Counted from the first letter of the stretch, positions 8,274 through 17,078 are shown. The stretch: 64,000 bases of DNA from Clostridiales bacterium (GCA_003522085.1 DPGI01000004.1:1-64000), one strand, 5' to 3'. A program made the numbers and translations. The notes: generated by a model not told the origin, from the letters alone.

Positions 8274-8295
8274 TAAAATTTAAATGTGATATAAT
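8274..8295 (+). promoter_or_regulatory. Promoter of GtrA-ASCH gene, leaderless type
   Basis: TTGAGT, 17-base spacer, TATAAT, then 6 bases to ATG 8302. No Shine-Dalgarno. The span given covers the spacer and -10 box; the -35 lies just before. Confidence 0.65.
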
Positions 8296-8301
8296 TGCAA
8301 T

Positions 8302-9141
8302 ATGAAAACAAACAGCGACCAAGCGAAAGACAAAGAAAAAGTTGATGGCGACGAAAACGCCGCTAAGATAAAAAAATCAAAACTGAGCAAAGCCGAAACG
8401 ATTAGAGCGCTGAAATTTTTGGGCTTTTCTATTTCTGCGGGCGTAATCCAACTTGGCTCGTTTGAACTGCTTTATCATGCCATAAATTGGTATTGGTGGC
8501 CAAGTTATTTGATTTCAATTGTATTGTCAGTAATTTGGAATTTCACTTTTAACCGCAAGTTTACATTTAAGTCAGCAAAAAACGTTCCAATCGCGATGAT
8601 GTGGACATTGGTTTATTATGTTGTATTTATTCCGATTTCTGTTTTTGGTGGAAACGCGCTTGAATCAATCGGTTGGCATGGCACATTGGTAGAAGTGTTG
8701 ATGATGGTGATCAACTTCGTTACAGAATTTGCTTGGCAAAGGTTTTTCGTGTTTAGAAATTCTATTGACTCAAACTGCAGGACCTATCAAATGAAACTTA
8801 AACAATCGCCATTTGATAGTATAAAAACGGGGACAAAAACGGTTGAAATGCGCGTCAATGACGAAAAACGCAAAGCGCTTAAAAAGGGCGACCACATAGT
8901 TTTTTCACTTTATAGTGATGAAACTCAGAAAATTGAAGTTGTGATTAAAAAGATTAAAAAATTTGAAAGTTTTGCACAACTTTATGCCACATATGACAAA
9001 GTTAAACTGGGCTATCAACCCGACGAAGAAGCAAAGCCAGAAGATATGTCGCAATATTATTCGCCAGAAGATATGGCCCAGGGCGTGCTGGCAATTGAAA
9101 TTAAACTTGTTAATGAAAATGAAGACAAAAAATTAGGTTAA
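8302..9141 (+). CDS. GtrA-like membrane protein fused to ASCH domain
   Basis: 279 residues. Residues about 1-30 are charged and Lys-rich. Residues about 30-150 hold four hydrophobic segments typical of GtrA/DPMS-type flippase-associated proteins, with the motif NFTFNRKFTFKS and the closing WQRFFVFRN. From about 160 the protein is soluble and reads as an ASCH domain (MKLKQSPFDSIKTGTKTVEMR, NDEKRKALKKGDHIVFS, and the end SPEDMAQGVLAIEI). GtrA proteins act in lipid-linked glycan export; ASCH domains are beta-barrels thought to bind RNA or modified nucleotides. The two are normally separate genes; the frame is continuous here, with no stop or shift at the junction near residue 155. The start is fixed by the leaderless promoter. 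Confidence 0.8.
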   Translation: MKTNSDQAKDKEKVDGDENAAKIKKSKLSKAETIRALKFLGFSISAGVIQLGSFELLYHAINWYWWPSYLISIVLSVIWNFTFNRKFTFKSAKNVPIAMMWTLVYYVVFIPISVFGGNALESIGWHGTLVEVLMMVINFVTEFAWQRFFVFRNSIDSNCRTYQMKLKQSPFDSIKTGTKTVEMRVNDEKRKALKKGDHIVFSLYSDETQKIEVVIKKIKKFESFAQLYATYDKVKLGYQPDEEAKPEDMSQYYSPEDMAQGVLAIEIKLVNENEDKKLG

Positions 9142-9180
9142 GTTTAAAAACTTCGTTTTTTATTCTTTAAAGGTATTTGT

Positions 9181-9209
9181 TTGCTAGAATTACCCCATTT
9201 TGATATACT
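9181..9209 (+). promoter_or_regulatory. Promoter of YwaF-like gene
   Basis: TTGCTA (9181-9186), 17-base spacer, TATACT (9204-9209). A TAGGAGGAAAG ribosome-binding site follows before ATG 9233. Confidence 0.65.
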
Positions 9210-9232
9210 AAACTTAAACATAGGAGGAAAGA

Positions 9233-10765
9233 ATGCTGTTTTACATTTTAGTTCCAATTATATTTGCAGTGCTTGTGGGCACGTTTTGCTTAGTTAAATA
9301 TTTAAAATTTAATGGCAACGAAAAATTTGATAAAGTCGTAAACATTATATTAAAAGTTGCAGTTTGCACATATTGCGCACTTATGCTGCTCAGCATTTTA
9401 CTTCCAGATTCGTTTGCGCTTTGTCTTTCAAAAGAAGAATTGGGTTCTGGTATGAGTCAAGGCATGGCGGTGCTCAGATGGTTTGCTTCGGTTGCGTTCG
9501 TCGTTTTGCCAATCGCAGTATTTTATAAAAATCGAACAATCAGAAATATAGCAATTTATTTTTGCTTTGCAGTTTCAATCGCGCAAATCGCGTGCTATTC
9601 ATCATATTTGGCAGAGTTTACAGGCGAAGCAGGCAGGGGACTTAATTCGCTTCCTGTTTCAGACGGATTTAAAGCATTTATGATTAATCCAACTTTTAGA
9701 GGTATTTGGTTTGGCATAATTATGGTGCTTCAAATGACAATTCCTGTTGTGCTTGCAATTCAAGAAAAACACGTTTTTGACGTCAAAAACGGCAAGGAGT
9801 GGGGCTGCTTTTTCTTGTGTTTGCCACTGATTATCTTGTCGGTAATCCCTACATACGTGCCACAATATTTATTTGGATATTCAAATGTTGTTTTCGAGGC
9901 TTATTCTTGGATTCACTTTTTATGGCTTTTCTGCATGATCGGCGAAATTGCTGCCATTTATTTCATTTTCAGAAAGAAAGGCAAAGAAAATCAAATGATT
10001 TTGCTTTTCGTGCTTGCGCTTTCGCTGCTGATGCAATACAATTCTCTTTTTGGAATTATCAGTTTAAATATTAAACGTCTACCTTTGCAACTATGCAACA
10101 TCGGTGCATATCTCGTAATTATTTCGCTGATTACAAAAAATAAAAAGATTTTCAATTTTACAGTGATTATCAACGTCGTGGGTGTGCTTATGGCAATCGC
10201 AATGCCAGATCTTGACGGGAAAGGATTTTTCTATCTTTACAATATGCACTTTATTTTGGAACACACAAATGTTCTTGTCGTGCCAGTTCTGGCTTTGATG
10301 TTTGGAATTTTCCCTAGACTCGACAAATATGCTCTGCGCGATTGCATCGTCGGATTTACAATCTATTTTGTAAGCGTTTGGGCGCTTGGAACAATGTTTA
10401 ATGCCATCGCTCTAAAAACGGGAAATGGATTTTGGTCGGCCAACTATATGTTTATGTTTGACGCCGTTGCAGGTGAAAAATTGCTGCCATTTACGAAAGC
10501 GTTGTTTGCTATAAACTTTAAAATTGGGTATGGAACATTCTATCCAGTTCTGCAAATTTTAATTTACATTATATTCTCGCTTGTGTGTGTCGGATTGTAT
10601 TTTGCCATTAGATTGATTTATTTAGTTAAAGATAAAATCGTCGCAAAACGCGCGGCAAAAGTTGCCACAGCAAGCACGGCTCAAGGCTGTGAGCAAATCA
10701 ACATTGAGGAAGTTAGTGCCGAGACAGCAGAGTCCCAACAAAACGAAAAAAGCGATGATAGATAA
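9233..10765 (+). CDS. YwaF/TMEM164-like polytopic membrane protein
   Basis: 510 residues with about 11-12 hydrophobic segments. The second half matches the YwaF (TIGR02206) pattern: LPLQLCNIGAYLVIISLI, FFYLYNMHFILEHTNVL, then an Asp/Glu-rich soluble tail after about residue 480. The N-terminal half adds extra membrane segments beyond the usual roughly 230 residues of YwaF, so it is an enlarged member. Biochemical role unknown. Strong GGAGG Shine-Dalgarno. It overlaps the downstream rlmA gene by 11 bases, pointing to translational coupling. Confidence 0.7.
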   Translation: MLFYILVPIIFAVLVGTFCLVKYLKFNGNEKFDKVVNIILKVAVCTYCALMLLSILLPDSFALCLSKEELGSGMSQGMAVLRWFASVAFVVLPIAVFYKNRTIRNIAIYFCFAVSIAQIACYSSYLAEFTGEAGRGLNSLPVSDGFKAFMINPTFRGIWFGIIMVLQMTIPVVLAIQEKHVFDVKNGKEWGCFFLCLPLIILSVIPTYVPQYLFGYSNVVFEAYSWIHFLWLFCMIGEIAAIYFIFRKKGKENQMILLFVLALSLLMQYNSLFGIISLNIKRLPLQLCNIGAYLVIISLITKNKKIFNFTVIINVVGVLMAIAMPDLDGKGFFYLYNMHFILEHTNVLVVPVLALMFGIFPRLDKYALRDCIVGFTIYFVSVWALGTMFNAIALKTGNGFWSANYMFMFDAVAGEKLLPFTKALFAINFKIGYGTFYPVLQILIYIIFSLVCVGLYFAIRLIYLVKDKIVAKRAAKVATASTAQGCEQINIEEVSAETAESQQNEKSDDR

Positions 10766-11573
10766 AGTGTTACATAAAAATATTTTAATATGCCCAAACT
10801 GCAAAAGCCCACTTTTCAAAGTGGGTAATTCTTTAAAATGTCAACATAACCACAGTTTTGATTTAGCAAAAGAAGGTTATGTCAATTTGTTGTTGCCAAA
10901 TGAGAAGAAAACCAAAGATCCCGGCGATGATGCGGTTATGGTTTCGTCACGCGAAGCATTTTTAAAGAAGGGATATTACGAAAAACTTCAAACAGAAATT
11001 TTAGAAATTGTTAAAAAGTTAAATTGCAACACAATTTTAGATGCCGGCTGCGGGACGGGTTATTACATCAACTTAGCCGATTATCAAAACCTTGACGTTA
11101 TTGGCATAGACATTTCCAAACACGCAATTAAAAAAGCAGCCAAAGAAAAGGGAGCGGCAAGCTTTTTGGTGGCATCAATTTTTAATTTGCCTTTTCAAGA
11201 TGAAACGATTGACGCTGTGATAAACATCTTTGCTCCAAAACCGGAGAAAGAGTTTTTAAGAGTGTTAAAAGATGGTGGCGTTGTGATAGAAGTAACACCC
11301 GGCAAAAACCATTTGATAGAATTAAAGAAAGCAATTTACAGTGACCAAACTCGCAAAAATCAAGAAAAAACTTCTTTCAGTGAATTAACGCTGATTGATT
11401 TTCAAAGATTAACTTATCAGTCAAAGGTAAAAGAAAATGACGACTTGATGCAACTAGTGATGATGACCCCATATTGGTATAAAGGCGGCGAGAAGAACTT
11501 GAACGCGCTTAAAGAGTGCAACATTGACAATATTACATTTGACTTTATCATCAAACTTTGGAAGAAACAATAA
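10755..11573 (+). CDS. rlmA: 23S rRNA (guanine) methyltransferase, RlmA type
   Basis: 272 residues from ATG 10755. The N terminus carries the RlmA zinc knuckle (CPNCKSPLF ... CQHNHSFDLAKEGYVNLL), followed by the class I SAM-binding fold with motif I DAGCGTGYY, the acidic DVIGIDIS strand end, and FAPKPEKEFLRVLKDGG. RlmA enzymes methylate N1 of G745/G748 in helix 35 of 23S rRNA, near the exit tunnel. An upstream in-frame extension to 10662 exists but lies inside the preceding gene and is not family-like, so ATG 10755 is preferred. A bidirectional terminator follows. Confidence 0.88.
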   Translation: MIDKVLHKNILICPNCKSPLFKVGNSLKCQHNHSFDLAKEGYVNLLLPNEKKTKDPGDDAVMVSSREAFLKKGYYEKLQTEILEIVKKLNCNTILDAGCGTGYYINLADYQNLDVIGIDISKHAIKKAAKEKGAASFLVASIFNLPFQDETIDAVINIFAPKPEKEFLRVLKDGGVVIEVTPGKNHLIELKKAIYSDQTRKNQEKTSFSELTLIDFQRLTYQSKVKENDDLMQLVMMTPYWYKGGEKNLNALKECNIDNITFDFIIKLWKKQ

Positions 11574-11602
11574 AAAAAGCCTAGCGTTTGCTAGGTTTTT
11601 TT
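11573..11602. terminator. Bidirectional terminator rlmA / tRNA-Glu
   Basis: A run, CCTAGC (11580-11585), loop GTTT, GCTAGG (11590-11595), T run. It serves rlmA on the plus strand and the tRNA-Glu transcript on the minus strand. Confidence 0.85.
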
Positions 11603-11697
11603 ATTCTGATCCAAAAGTTTTCACCATGGAAAAATAATTTGCAGTTGTCAATCTCCAACATGTCTATGTTTGTTGAGAGTTCGACTGGTAATGCGTT

Positions 11698-11772
11698 TGG
11701 TAGCCTCGAGGGGAGTCGAACCCCTCATTCCGCCGTGAAAGGGCGGCGTCTTAACCGATTGACCACGAGGCC
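11698..11772 (-). tRNA. tRNA-Glu (anticodon UUC)
   Basis: Minus-strand tRNA. Acceptor GGCCTCG pairs with CGAGGCT (closing G-T), followed by A and encoded CCA. D arm GGTC...; anticodon stem CCGCC/GGCGG with loop CTTTCAC gives UUC. T arm GAGGGG/CCCCTC with TTCGACT. Confidence 0.95.
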
Positions 11773-11791
11773 AAAACTAAAATGCTCTTTG

Positions 11792-11820
11792 ATTATATTG
11801 GAAATTCATCATAAAGTCAA
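11792..11820 (-). promoter_or_regulatory. Promoter of tRNA-Glu
   Basis: On the minus strand: TTGACT (11820-11815), 17-base spacer, TATAAT (11797-11792), about 20 bases before the tRNA 5' end. Confidence 0.8.
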
Positions 11821-11835
11821 GCATTTTTTCTAAAT

Positions 11836-12570
11836 TTATTTATTTTTTAATTCACTTCGTGCAAAACTGACAACATAAACCTTATTGCAGTATTTCTTTA
11901 ATGCCTTGCAACATTCATTTGCAGTTGCTCCAGTTGTTATCACATCATCAACAAGCAACACATTTTTCTTGAATATTGCTTCTTTGTCAGTAACTTTAAA
12001 AGCACCATGCAAATTGCGTTGTCTGTCTGCAAAGCCAAGTTCTTTTTGATGTTGCGTTTCTTTGCATTTAGCTAGAGCAGTATCGGTTTCAGGAATGCTG
12101 GTCAACTTTGAAAGTTCGTGCGCAATAAGTGTTGACTGATTGTAGTGGCGTCTTTTCATAGACTTTGCTGAAAGTGGAACAGGAATGATGACGTCAAATT
12201 TTATGTCGAACTCACATATGTAATTAAAAATTATCTTGGCCATCTTGGGAGCCAAGTATTTTGCATTGTCGTTTTTAAATTTTAAAACCAAACTTTTAAC
12301 TTTGCCTTCATAAATCATAGCGGACAGCGCTTTGTCAAACGCTTTGCGATGATCTTTGCAATGATCGCACACTTCGCTTTCGTCCGTTATTTGTGAGTCG
12401 CAAATTTTGCAACGATTGCCTTGATTAAATGGCATTTGATTTTTGCAATCTTCGCAATATGGGACAGGCGAATCTTTGTCGATGTCGCGACCGCAAAACA
12501 TACATTTATAATTTGAAGGGAATAAAAGTTCTAAAAAGTTTTGATATACAATTTTGAATATATTTTTCAT
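11836..12570 (-). CDS. comF: ComF-family phosphoribosyltransferase-like protein
   Basis: 244 residues. The N terminus has a Cys-rich double zinc ribbon (CMFCGRD, CEDCKN, CKICDS, CDHCKDH; residues about 22-75). The C terminus is a PRTase fold with the PRPP-binding loop VLLVDDVITTGATA near residue 200. In naturally competent Bacillota ComF works with the ComFA helicase in DNA uptake; many relatives occur without a competence locus, and none is visible here, so the role is uncertain. It is followed by no gene on the minus strand before tRNA-Glu. Confidence 0.88.
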   Translation of the reverse strand: MKNIFKIVYQNFLELLFPSNYKCMFCGRDIDKDSPVPYCEDCKNQMPFNQGNRCKICDSQITDESEVCDHCKDHRKAFDKALSAMIYEGKVKSLVLKFKNDNAKYLAPKMAKIIFNYICEFDIKFDVIIPVPLSAKSMKRRHYNQSTLIAHELSKLTSIPETDTALAKCKETQHQKELGFADRQRNLHGAFKVTDKEAIFKKNVLLVDDVITTGATANECCKALKKYCNKVYVVSFARSELKNK

Positions 12571-12593
12571 AGCAGTTAAAAATTTTGATAATC

Positions 12594-12624
12594 AAAAAAA
12601 TGGTGAAACTCACCATTTTTTATT
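12594..12624 (-). terminator. Terminator after small membrane protein
   Basis: AAAAAAATGGTGA, loop, TCACCATTTTTT: strong hairpin immediately past the stop codon at 12625; usable in both directions. Confidence 0.8.
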
Positions 12625-12849
12625 TTAGCAGTTCAGCAAACGCCAGATGCGGCCGTTAGTAATCATAAGAACAAGGTCAACAACCCAGATAATGAATCCA
12701 AGTCCAATGAGTCTGATGATTCCTGCAACAATTTTGCCTTCGCTGAATCTGGTTATAGCGCCAAGGATCCAAGCTGTAACAGGGATGATTGCAAGAATAA
12801 TGCTTACGATTCTGCTAAGTCCAAAATAATCATTTGATACTTTTGCCAT
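12625..12849 (-). CDS. Small two-helix membrane protein
   Basis: 74 residues with two hydrophobic segments (about 12-32 and 40-65) separated by a short charged loop (TRFSEGKI), ending RIWRLLNC. It has a strong AGGAGG Shine-Dalgarno about 9 bases before ATG 12849 and its own terminator, so it is a real gene despite the size. No specific family recognised; the topology resembles small stress-type membrane peptides such as YqaE, but the sequence match is not convincing. Confidence 0.7.
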   Translation of the reverse strand: MAKVSNDYFGLSRIVSIILAIIPVTAWILGAITRFSEGKIVAGIIRLIGLGFIIWVVDLVLMITNGRIWRLLNC

Positions 12850-12939
12850 TTCTAACTTCCTCCTCTAAATATAGAATAATACTTTTGGTGTTTTTTTTGC
12901 AAGCAAATCAAAACAAAATTTAATAATTTTTTAAAATAA

Positions 12940-13101
12940 TTATTGTTTCGTTATTGAAATTATGACGCCCTCTTGAATAGAAGATGGAGTCAGATAGTTT
13001 TCCACCAAAATTTGAGTTTGTGATACGTCAAACTTTTCCGCGAGTGACGCCAAGGTGTCTCCATTTTTTATTTTATAGAAAGGCACATATTCTTTCTGCA
13101 T
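12940..13101 (-). CDS. 53-residue LysM-domain protein
   Basis: Starts at ATG 13101 with GGAGG seven bases before, and stops at 12940. The residues YKIKNGDTLASLAEKF near the N terminus, followed by VSQTQILVENY and GVIISI, form a single complete LysM fold covering nearly the whole protein. LysM binds peptidoglycan or other GlcNAc polymers. There is no signal peptide, so it may act on spore or intracellular wall precursors, as in small SafA/YaaH-like spore proteins; that is inference. Divergent from the SpoVB-like gene. Confidence 0.75.
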   Translation of the reverse strand: MQKEYVPFYKIKNGDTLASLAEKFDVSQTQILVENYLTPSSIQEGVIISITKQ

Positions 13102-13116
13102 TTTAAACCTCCACAT

Positions 13117-13153
13117 TTATTGTATTAAAGGAGCAAGTCCAATAATACAATAA
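13117..13153. repeat. 11-bp inverted repeat between divergent genes
   Basis: TTATTGTATTA (13117-13127) and TAATACAATAA (13143-13153) are perfect inverted copies, 15 bases apart, in the 89-base gap between the LysM and SpoVB-like genes. Could be an operator or a hairpin. Confidence 0.45.
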
Positions 13154-13190
13154 TTTTAGTTAGAACTTCGCGCGCTATTTTGGAGGAAAA

Positions 13191-14726
13191 ATGAAATCAC
13201 TCGTCAAAACGGTGGCTTTGATCACAGGTTTTTCTATTCTTACACGAATTGCAGGTTTTTTGTTTCGTGTTTATTTGTCAAGAGCGATTGGCGCGGAGGC
13301 GCTGGGACTTTATCAAGTGGCGTTTTCGGTTTTCATAGTCCTTCTTACTATCGTTTCAAGTGGATTGCCGTTTATCGTTTCTAGGTTGACTGCAAGTTAT
13401 CGGGTGGGTGAAAATCACAAAAAACAAAGTGGGCTGCTTATGTCTGCGATAATTATTGGACTGGTTGTCAGTGCTCTGCTGTGTGGGTGCGTGTTGATTT
13501 TTAGGAGCATTTTTTCAAAGTTGTTTACTGATGCTTCATGTATGATGATTTTAATTGTGCTGTTACCGGCGTTGGTGTTTTCTTCAGTTTACAGTGTTGT
13601 TCGCGGGGCGTTGTGGGGGCAAGGGAATTATTTTGCGCTTTGTGTGAGTGAGTTTTTTGAACAGATTGTCCGAATTTTTGTTTGCGTGCTGATGCTTTCG
13701 CCAGTCGCAAGTGTTGTGACAAACTCAGTCAGCGCTGCGTGGTCGCTTACGATTGCTTGCGCCGCGTCGATGGTTTTTGTCCTTCTTTTATATTTCATTT
13801 ATGGCGGAAGACTGTCTAAGCCAAAAGATTTTAAACAACTTTTGCGTCGCTCGACTCCAATCACTGGTGTAAGAGTTGGTGGAAGTTTGGCACAGCCGCT
13901 TGTGGCGTTGATTATTCCTGCTAGGCTTATGAGCATTGGATATTCGTCTTCGCAAGCGATGAGCCTTTTTGGCGTGGCTGTGGGCATGACGATGCCGCTG
14001 CTGTTTGTTCCATCTGCACTTATTGGAGCGCTTTCGACGGCGCTTGTTCCGGACATTTCGATGGCCGTGGCAAAAGAAGACACAAAGCACATTGAAACGC
14101 GCATTCGAACCAGTATTATATTCGCGTTGTTTATCAGCGCTATGACCGTGCCTTTGTTTGCGGGTGCGGGTGAAGAAATCGGGCAATTTTTGTATGGCAA
14201 TTCACTCAGCGGGCTTATATTGGCCTCGTCTGCTTGGATCATGCTTCCGATGGGACTCAACAACATAACAAGTTCGCTTTTAAATTCGCTAGGTTATGAA
14301 ATTCGCTCTTGCATCAATTATTTCATTGGAGCGATTGTAATGTTTTTAGCGATGTGGTTTTTGCCAATCATTTGTGGAATCAATGCACTGTTTTTGGGAA
14401 CGGGATTGTGCATGTGTGTAACCAGTGCACTCAATTTCTTTATGCTTAAAAGAAAAACAAAAATATCACTTAAATTGTTTAAGCCACTTTCACTTTTGTG
14501 CTTGATTACTTTGCCATGTGCAGCGCTTGTTAGTTTTATTGATAAATTGTGCGTTATGGTTATGCCGGCTTTCTTTGCTATCGTGATTTCGTGCACGGTG
14601 GGAGTTATTTTCTATTTGCTGCTTTGCATGGTGTTTAACATTGTTGACGTGAAGGGCTATTTTGTAAGCATTTCGTCAAAATTTAAGCCAAAGCGGCCGA
14701 AAAAATTAAAAATAGTAAAAAATTAG
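13191..14726 (+). CDS. spoVB: SpoVB/MurJ-type MOP-superfamily flippase
   Basis: 511 residues with about 14 hydrophobic segments. The start SLVKTVALITGFSILTRIAG and the FRVYLSRAIGAEALGLYQVA block are typical of the SpoVB branch of the MOP (MATE-like) superfamily. SpoVB-type proteins flip lipid-linked peptidoglycan precursors, classically for spore cortex synthesis, in the membrane. TTTGGAGGAAAA ribosome site at 13181. It is followed after 28 bases by the DUF421 gene on the same strand. It may be spoVB itself or a vegetative paralogue; the symbol is assigned by similarity. Confidence 0.82.
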   Translation: MKSLVKTVALITGFSILTRIAGFLFRVYLSRAIGAEALGLYQVAFSVFIVLLTIVSSGLPFIVSRLTASYRVGENHKKQSGLLMSAIIIGLVVSALLCGCVLIFRSIFSKLFTDASCMMILIVLLPALVFSSVYSVVRGALWGQGNYFALCVSEFFEQIVRIFVCVLMLSPVASVVTNSVSAAWSLTIACAASMVFVLLLYFIYGGRLSKPKDFKQLLRRSTPITGVRVGGSLAQPLVALIIPARLMSIGYSSSQAMSLFGVAVGMTMPLLFVPSALIGALSTALVPDISMAVAKEDTKHIETRIRTSIIFALFISAMTVPLFAGAGEEIGQFLYGNSLSGLILASSAWIMLPMGLNNITSSLLNSLGYEIRSCINYFIGAIVMFLAMWFLPIICGINALFLGTGLCMCVTSALNFFMLKRKTKISLKLFKPLSLLCLITLPCAALVSFIDKLCVMVMPAFFAIVISCTVGVIFYLLLCMVFNIVDVKGYFVSISSKFKPKRPKKLKIVKN

Positions 14727-14754
14727 TGAAAAATTTTTAAATTTTGCTCACACT

Positions 14755-15471
14755 ATGGATATGCTTACAATAATCATTCGCTCAATCATAATCTATCTGA
14801 TAGTGCTTTTCATGTTTAGAATTATGGGCAAGCGGCAACTGGGGCAAATGCAGCCTTTCGAGTTGGTGCTGACTTTGATTATTGCCGATTTGGCAACCAT
14901 TCCTATGGCAGAGGTCGGCGTTCCGGTGCTGCATGGAATCATACCACTTTTCACGCTTGTTATATTGCACTATTTACTCACGTTGCTTACAAGGTCGAGC
15001 ACGGCTATTTCGGCAATTGTAAGTGGCAAGCCTGTGATTGTAATCAACTCGCAGGGAATCGATTATAAAGCGATGAAAAAATTAAATCTGACAGTCGACG
15101 ACATTTTAGAATCGATGCGCGGGCTGGGATACTTTTCGCTTGATCAAGTTGAGTTTGCCATAATGGAGACAAATGGAAAGCTGAGTGTTTTGCCTAAGGC
15201 CGAATATGCTCCAGCCACCAACGAAAGCGTTAAAGCGAAGGTCGAAAAATCTGTAATTCCGGTTAATTTGATTTGCGAAGGCAAACTTATGAAAGAAAAC
15301 CTGCCAGTAGCAAAAGTTGACGAAGCATTTGTGCTAAAGTTTTTAAAAGACAAAAACAAGAAAGCAAAACTTAAAGATGTGCTTGTTATGACACTGGACG
15401 AAAACGGGCAGGTTTATTTGCAATACAAAACGGGCGGCAAGCAAATTTATGAAAATGTGAGGGCGGCATGA
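14755..15471 (+). CDS. DUF421 (YetF/YcaP-like) membrane protein
   Basis: 238 residues. Three N-terminal membrane helices (residues about 1-90) contain the family block YLIVLFMFRIMGKRQLGQMQ and PFELVLTLIIADLATIPM, followed by a cytoplasmic two-part DUF421 domain (GKPVIVINSQGIDYKAMKK, ILESMRGLGYFSLDQVEFAI). The final region with FVLKFLKDKNKKAKLKDVL is also family-like. Relatives are linked to spore germination or membrane stress in Bacillus. The last codons overlap the downstream DUF4363 gene by 4 bases, so the two are translationally coupled. Confidence 0.88.
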   Translation: MDMLTIIIRSIIIYLIVLFMFRIMGKRQLGQMQPFELVLTLIIADLATIPMAEVGVPVLHGIIPLFTLVILHYLLTLLTRSSTAISAIVSGKPVIVINSQGIDYKAMKKLNLTVDDILESMRGLGYFSLDQVEFAIMETNGKLSVLPKAEYAPATNESVKAKVEKSVIPVNLICEGKLMKENLPVAKVDEAFVLKFLKDKNKKAKLKDVLVMTLDENGQVYLQYKTGGKQIYENVRAA

Positions 15472-15863
15472 GAATTTTTTCAAAAATAATGTTAGCCTTG
15501 ATTTTTGTGTTTTTGATTGTAATAAGTGTCAGTGAAGACCTTGTCGTGACGGGAGGACTTAGGCAAGTTATGGACGATTGCCTTTACATAGAAAAACTTT
15601 CAGACGAACTTGATGACGTGCGCACAATGCCAATCGCTTTGGCTGTGGGAGATTTGGAAAGCAACTGGAAGAAAAATGAAGGGGATATGTGCTATTTGGT
15701 AAATCACAAAAACATTCAAGAAATCGGTCTTGAAATATCCAAAATGAAAGTCTATCAAAAAGAAAACGACACAAAAGAATTTCGCGCTTGTTTAGAATCG
15801 ATTAAACTTTACAGCAAAGGATATTTGCATTTTATGGGAGCAAATTTACACAATGTTTTATAA
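15468..15863 (+). CDS. DUF4363-family exported/membrane-anchored protein
   Basis: 131 residues with one N-terminal membrane anchor (residues about 5-22) and a helical extracytoplasmic region containing ESNWKKNEGDMCYLVNHK and ending HFMGANLHNVL. The ATGA overlap with the DUF421 gene is the usual arrangement of this pair in spore formers, which suggests the two proteins act together. No enzymatic motif. Confidence 0.75.
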   Translation: MRIFSKIMLALIFVFLIVISVSEDLVVTGGLRQVMDDCLYIEKLSDELDDVRTMPIALAVGDLESNWKKNEGDMCYLVNHKNIQEIGLEISKMKVYQKENDTKEFRACLESIKLYSKGYLHFMGANLHNVL

Positions 15864-15913
15864 AATTGTAAAAGTAGAAGAAGAAATAAACTATCAAAAA
15901 AGATAAAAAGCAT

Positions 15914-15947
15914 AAAAAAAACGACTGAAGATCTCAGTCGGTTTTTT
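15914..15947. terminator. Bidirectional terminator
   Basis: A run, CGACTGA (15922-15928), 5-base loop, TCAGTCG (15934-15940), T run, between convergent genes. Confidence 0.85.
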
Positions 15948-15956
15948 GGTTAATTT

Positions 15957-17078
15957 TTAATAAACTTTTTCTTTTTTGATTGATATTACAATCACTACGG
16001 CCACTGCAATTCCTGCGGCGGCAGCGGCACCAACAACAATCCAGATAATAGATTGTGTTGAAAGTCCTTTAACGGTTGAAACTTTTGCACTTATTGCAAC
16101 TTCATGAGTTGTGGTTAAGTCTTCTTTGAAGATGCGGCATTCTGCTTTCCAAGTTCCTTCAATGCCTGGGTCGAAGGTGAACGACTGTCCTCTTCTTTCA
16201 ACTGATTCGTGTGGAAAGATTGCGTTTGTTGTATTTGGATTTGTGATTTCTTCAGGAGTCAACACATATGATCTTCCGTCTTTTCCTGTGCCTGTCACAG
16301 ACCAGTAAATTTGTTCGCGGTTAACGAATTTGTATGATGCGTCAATGCTGAAAAGGAAGGCATCTTTTACGCTTCCTTTACTTGAAATTGCTTTGACAGA
16401 GACGATAGGCTTTGAAAGACTCTCAACAGAGTCCGGCTTTAATTGGAAAATTTGACTTTGTTTTGCTCCGGTTACTGGATCTTGATACGAGAAGATATAA
16501 AGTCCCATTCCGCCACGTTTTGTGTATTTTTCGCCCAAAGTGCTTGAGCCGATGAATACATTTTCACCAGGGATCGTGTTTGAATCAATTGTGAAATACA
16601 ATTCTTTTACGATTTTGTCTTTTGTTACGGTTTCGTCTGGTGCAAGTGCAAGAAGATCAACGGTTATTGTGTGGTCAGTATCAAAAAGTGCTTGTTTGTC
16701 TTTGATGAGTTCTGGCGTCCATGAAAGAGTGTATTTGTAGTTGTAAAATTCGGCATCGGCTAGGGCGTCAGTGTTTAATGTAATTTTAAAATTGCGAATG
16801 TCTTTCCACGCATAGGTTTCTGACTTCCAGTTGTCAACTGTGCTTGAGCCGTTGTTTAACTTAATGTCGTTTGCAATGTCCAGAGTTGACAACCTTGCAT
16901 TGTCGTGGCCGTAAGCTTCAACGGCAATAAGTGATGTGTCAAGCGCAGCAATATTCATTTCGCCTTCAGCAGCGTTTAATGCACTGGTTTGAAATGCACC
17001 AAATGTGAAAACTAAAGATAGGGCAATCATGATTGCCATGCCAATAAAAACAAATGATTTTGAAATTGCTTTTTTCAT
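15957..17078 (-). CDS. Surface protein with C-terminal membrane anchor
   Basis: 373 residues from ATG 17078, which has a GAGAGG Shine-Dalgarno; an in-frame upstream ATG at 17111 lacks one. The N terminus is a signal peptide (KKAISKSFVFIGMAIMIALS ...) cut near residue 35. Then about 300 extracellular residues of beta-rich, Ig-like character (KITLNTDALADAEFYNYKY; TFDPGIEGTWKAECRI), a membrane helix near 342-367, and a short basic tail KKEKVY. No LPXTG motif, so it is anchored by the helix. Function unknown; possibly a surface or spore-coat-side protein. Confidence 0.75.
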   Translation of the reverse strand: MKKAISKSFVFIGMAIMIALSLVFTFGAFQTSALNAAEGEMNIAALDTSLIAVEAYGHDNARLSTLDIANDIKLNNGSSTVDNWKSETYAWKDIRNFKITLNTDALADAEFYNYKYTLSWTPELIKDKQALFDTDHTITVDLLALAPDETVTKDKIVKELYFTIDSNTIPGENVFIGSSTLGEKYTKRGGMGLYIFSYQDPVTGAKQSQIFQLKPDSVESLSKPIVSVKAISSKGSVKDAFLFSIDASYKFVNREQIYWSVTGTGKDGRSYVLTPEEITNPNTTNAIFPHESVERRGQSFTFDPGIEGTWKAECRIFKEDLTTTHEVAISAKVSTVKGLSTQSIIWIVVGAAAAAGIAVAVVIVISIKKEKVY

